From: JBBSDV01 sp038240335
GTDB taxonomy: Bacteria > Chloroflexota > Dehalococcoidia > DSTF01 > JACRBR01
Direction: 5' to 3'
Assembly: GCA_038240335.1 (NCBI GenBank)
Contig: JBBSDV010000013.1
Location: 1 to 28,237, forward strand
Length of the DNA: 28,237 bases
Below, piece after piece: positions 26,256-28,237 of the stretch. Each line of letters begins with the position of its first letter. Position 1 is the stretch's first letter. The position numbers and the translations under genes were made by a program. The notes under the pieces were generated by a model, which searched no databases, was not told the DNA's origin, and saw nothing but the letters and a program-made list of their open reading frames with translations.

Positions 26256-27008
26256 GTGAAGATCACGGTTGCGCTGACGCCGAGCCTCCTCACCGAACCG
26301 CGCGCGCAGGTTGTCGCCGTGGTCGATGTGCTGCGCGCGACATCGTCGATCGTGACGATGCTCGAGAACGGACTGCTGCGCGCGATCATCAGCGACAATC
26401 TGCGGCAGGCGCGTCGGCTTGCGCTCGCCAATTTCTCGCTGCTCTGCGGCGAGATCAACGCGCTGCCCCCCGCCGGATTCGACTACGGCAACTCGCCCTC
26501 GGAGTTCGCCGCGCTGTCGTTTAAGGGAAAGTCCGCCGTGCTCTTCACGACGAATGGCACGCGCGCGCTGGCTATTGCGGCCGAGGCGCCATTCGTTATC
26601 GCTGCATCGCTGCTCAATCGCCGCGCGGCGGCGGAGCGCGTCGTCAGGGAGGCGGCGGCGCGGGGGCTCGATATCGCGATCGTTTGCGCCGGCACCGAAC
26701 GCGGCATGGCATTCAGTCTTGAAGACACCGCCGCTGCCGGCGCAATCATCGAGGCGGCGCAGGAAGCCGATGCCGGACTCACAATGACCGACGCATCGTG
26801 GGCGGCCCTGCATCTCTGGCATTGGTTCAAGCGCGACGGGATGCGCGTCTTCCGCCAGTCAGCACACGGCCGCGCACTCCACGCGATCGGCCTCGAGCGC
26901 GATCTCGCGTTCGCCGCCCAGCTCGACATCTACGACTCTGTGCCGCAGATGTACTTCGACGGCGACACCGTCGTGCTGCGTACGCGCGCGCCGCGCCGAC
27001 GGCGTTAG
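26256..27008 (+). CDS. comB: 2-phosphosulfolactate phosphatase family protein (ComB-like)
   Basis: ComB is a Mg-dependent phosphatase that converts (R)-2-phospho-3-sulfolactate to 3-sulfolactate in coenzyme M synthesis; homologues are widespread in bacteria that do not make that coenzyme. The 250-residue protein shows the family hallmarks VVDVLRATSSIVTMLENG, CGEINALPPAGFDYGNSPSE, LFTTNGTRAL, AASLLNRRAA, IVCAGTERGMAFSLEDTAAA and a C-terminal DSVPQMYFDGD. The GTG at 26256 gives the usual family N-terminus (KITVALTPS); a GTG at 26235 is possible. No Shine-Dalgarno is visible. No ComA, ComC or other coenzyme M gene is nearby, so the true substrate in this organism is open. Confidence 0.9.
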   Translation: MKITVALTPSLLTEPRAQVVAVVDVLRATSSIVTMLENGLLRAIISDNLRQARRLALANFSLLCGEINALPPAGFDYGNSPSEFAALSFKGKSAVLFTTNGTRALAIAAEAPFVIAASLLNRRAAAERVVREAAARGLDIAIVCAGTERGMAFSLEDTAAAGAIIEAAQEADAGLTMTDASWAALHLWHWFKRDGMRVFRQSAHGRALHAIGLERDLAFAAQLDIYDSVPQMYFDGDTVVLRTRAPRRRR

Positions 27009-27366
27009 CCGCCGTCCCGCCACGCGACGGCGAGTCGCCGGCCGCCAGAATCGGGCCGATGTGCTCTTGGGCGACGTTTGTTCAACGAGGCCTACAGACG
27101 CTTACCACCCGGGATCTATAGACGCCATCAGACAGTGCCGTGCGAGTGACGCGAAGAACCTGACGCCAGAACAAAATGGGGCTTGGCACTCCGCAGCGAC
27201 TCGAGAACGAAGGCGCGACCAGCTTAGGCGTCGGTCTCTCCATCGTCGCCATCATCCTTGTGGCCGCCTGTGACTCGTGCCCGGCTGCGAGATCTGGCTT
27301 GGATCCGAGATGTGTACCGGTTTGCGCCGGTCGCGGCATTCGACCGAAGCGGCGTGCGACGCCGCA
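27009..27366. other. gene-free stretch between comB and the Nudix gene
   Basis: About 360 bases separate the two converging genes. Only short reading frames without start signals or recognisable sequence occur. Small inverted repeats (ggcga-g-tcgcc near 27030; accgg-tttgcg-ccggt near 27315) are present, without T-runs. I see no RNA gene. Confidence 0.5.
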
Positions 27367-27831
27367 TCAGCGCGTCAGTTCAGTGAGCGATGGCGTCACA
27401 TCCGGCCACCATTTCGCTGCGTCGGCGATCGTGCGCACGGCGTCGCGCTGGCCCCGGTACTGGAAGCGCTTCAGTGTGTCGTCGAGCGAACACCACTCCG
27501 CCGCGGTGTGCTCGTCCGAAATGACGGCGGTGGGCGCGCCTGTCACGAATGCAGCGAAGACCGGCACGAGATGCACTGCATCCGTGAGCTCACTGAAGAA
27601 GGTCTCGACGCAATCGACTTTGAAGAAGCGCTCCGCCGTGAGGCCCGTCTCTTCGAGCATCTCCCGGCGCGCGGCTGCCTGCGCCGCCTCCTCGCCTTCC
27701 ATCATGCCGTGCACGGCCTGCCATGTATTGGCCTGCGTCAGCCCCGGTGCCCGAAACAGCGTCAAGAACGATGCGCGGCCGTGCAGCATCGTGAACACGT
27801 AGGTCGAGATCGATCCCGTCAACACGCGCAT
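27367..27831 (-). CDS. Nudix hydrolase (NudB-like)
   Basis: This enzyme hydrolyses a nucleoside diphosphate linked to another group, or a nucleoside triphosphate. The 154-residue protein has a complete Nudix box, G-x5-E-x7-REUxEExGU, as Gly42, Glu48, then REMLEETGL at 56-64. The preceding TWQAVHGMMEGEE and the later ISDEHTAAEWCSLDD fit the NudB/dihydroneopterin-triphosphate or dATP pyrophosphohydrolase group, but substrate prediction in this family is unreliable. The ATG at 27831 has a moderate purine-rich stretch (gagaggtga) upstream. It runs in the same direction as the luciferase-like gene, about 135 bases apart. Confidence 0.9.
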   Translation of the reverse strand: MRVLTGSISTYVFTMLHGRASFLTLFRAPGLTQANTWQAVHGMMEGEEAAQAAARREMLEETGLTAERFFKVDCVETFFSELTDAVHLVPVFAAFVTGAPTAVISDEHTAAEWCSLDDTLKRFQYRGQRDAVRTIADAAKWWPDVTPSLTELTR

Positions 27832-27967
27832 GGTCAGTCATCACCTCTCACAGAAGGAACTCCGTGCGCCAACAGTAACACGATGCCGCCACGGCGATGT
27901 GGATGGAGGGGTTCCGCCGCCCGCGCAGTGCTCGTGACAGCGCGAGATGCCGTTCGACCGCCCGCCG

Positions 27968-28237
27968 CTAGGTGCCAGCCAGCTTCTTCACGACGGGCGC
28001 CATCGCCTCGAAGCTCTCGCCCGAGAACGCGATATAGCTGAAGCCGTAGCGTTCGCGCCGCTGTTGCAGCGTGTCGATGATCTGGTCGGTGTTGCCGATC
28101 AGCACGTGCGGCGAATCGAGCGCCTCCTCCGGAGACATGCCGTAACCCGGCGCGATGCGCTCCGCCATCTTGGCGCGATCGTCGGTGACGATCGGCACGA
28201 AGATCGTCACATTCAGCTCGAGGTCGTCGAAGCGATC
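27968..28237 (-). CDS. LLM-class F420-dependent oxidoreductase, C-terminal end (cut by window edge)
   Basis: This is the last ~89 residues of a luciferase-like monooxygenase-fold oxidoreductase, most like the F420-dependent members. The reading frame is open to the window end and begins with the in-frame DRFDDLELN before VTIFVPIVTDDRAKMAERIA. The family C-terminus follows: PHVLIGNTDQIIDTLQQRRE, YGFSYIAFSGE and EAMAPVVKKLAG. A GTG at 28210 is not a true start, since the conserved sequence continues upstream of it. The catalytic TIM-barrel part lies outside the window. Cofactor choice (F420 or FMN) is inferred from the family. Confidence 0.88.
   Translation of the reverse strand, partial: DRFDDLELNVTIFVPIVTDDRAKMAERIAPGYGMSPEEALDSPHVLIGNTDQIIDTLQQRRERYGFSYIAFSGESFEAMAPVVKKLAGT

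Noticed and set aside
27082..27339. 85-residue minus-strand reading frame between comB and the Nudix gene
   Set aside because: No start signal, no neighbour coupling and no recognisable sequence; composition looks non-coding.

Overview
The window is about 28 kb of GC-rich bacterial DNA. Genes are tightly packed on both strands and rho-independent terminators are scarce. The contents best fit the Chloroflexota: a tig-clpP-clpX cluster, an AddAB-type helicase/nuclease pair, several flavin or deazaflavin (F420)-type enzymes, and many GTG/TTG starts with little leader sequence. Phylum placement is an inference from gene content; no rRNA or tRNA gene was seen.

Layout. Positions 9-3763 (minus strand) hold protein quality control: trigger factor, ClpP and ClpX, with readable sigma70-like promoters for tig and clpX. 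Positions 4022-5012 (plus) hold a small conserved-looking protein whose reading frame appears broken near its start, then a very acidic, probably disordered protein of unknown function. Positions 5265-6299 (minus) encode a membrane diguanylate cyclase. From 6578 to 13127 lies a run dominated by surface-glycan functions: a GT4 glycosyltransferase, a compact GHMP sugar kinase, a DegT-type sugar aminotransferase and a PglC-like phosphoglycosyl transferase. Within it are an alkaline-phosphatase-superfamily enzyme with an unusual domain order and a small membrane protein resembling the FtsH extracytoplasmic domain. Positions 13217-15863 hold hemL, a PNPOx-fold protein and a methyltransferase. Positions 16163-22854 (minus) are an addB-addA operon for double-strand-break processing. 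Positions 22969-26086 (plus) hold a DDN-like nitroreductase, then a three-gene polysaccharide export and modification set (ABC permease, ABC ATPase, hexapeptide acetyltransferase). The right end has a 2-phosphosulfolactate phosphatase (ComB family), a Nudix hydrolase and the C-terminal end of a luciferase-like F420-dependent oxidoreductase cut by the window edge.

The glycan genes fit one pathway in outline: sugar activation and amination, transfer of the first sugar phosphate to a lipid carrier, chain extension, export by the ABC-2 transporter, and acetylation. They are spread over separate transcription units.

The strongest unusual observation is the 652-residue phosphodiesterase-like protein at 7848-9806. 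Its N-terminal third looks like the C-terminal end of the alkaline phosphatase fold, including the last metal-binding His, and the rest supplies the other metal ligands in normal order. This is what a circular permutation would look like. Other points worth checking are the frameshift at about 4061-4066, the stand-alone FtsH_ext-like protein, the acidic protein, the shortened GHMP kinase, and promoter -10 elements placed directly against start codons. I saw no CRISPR array, transposase, prophage gene or recognisable new defence island.
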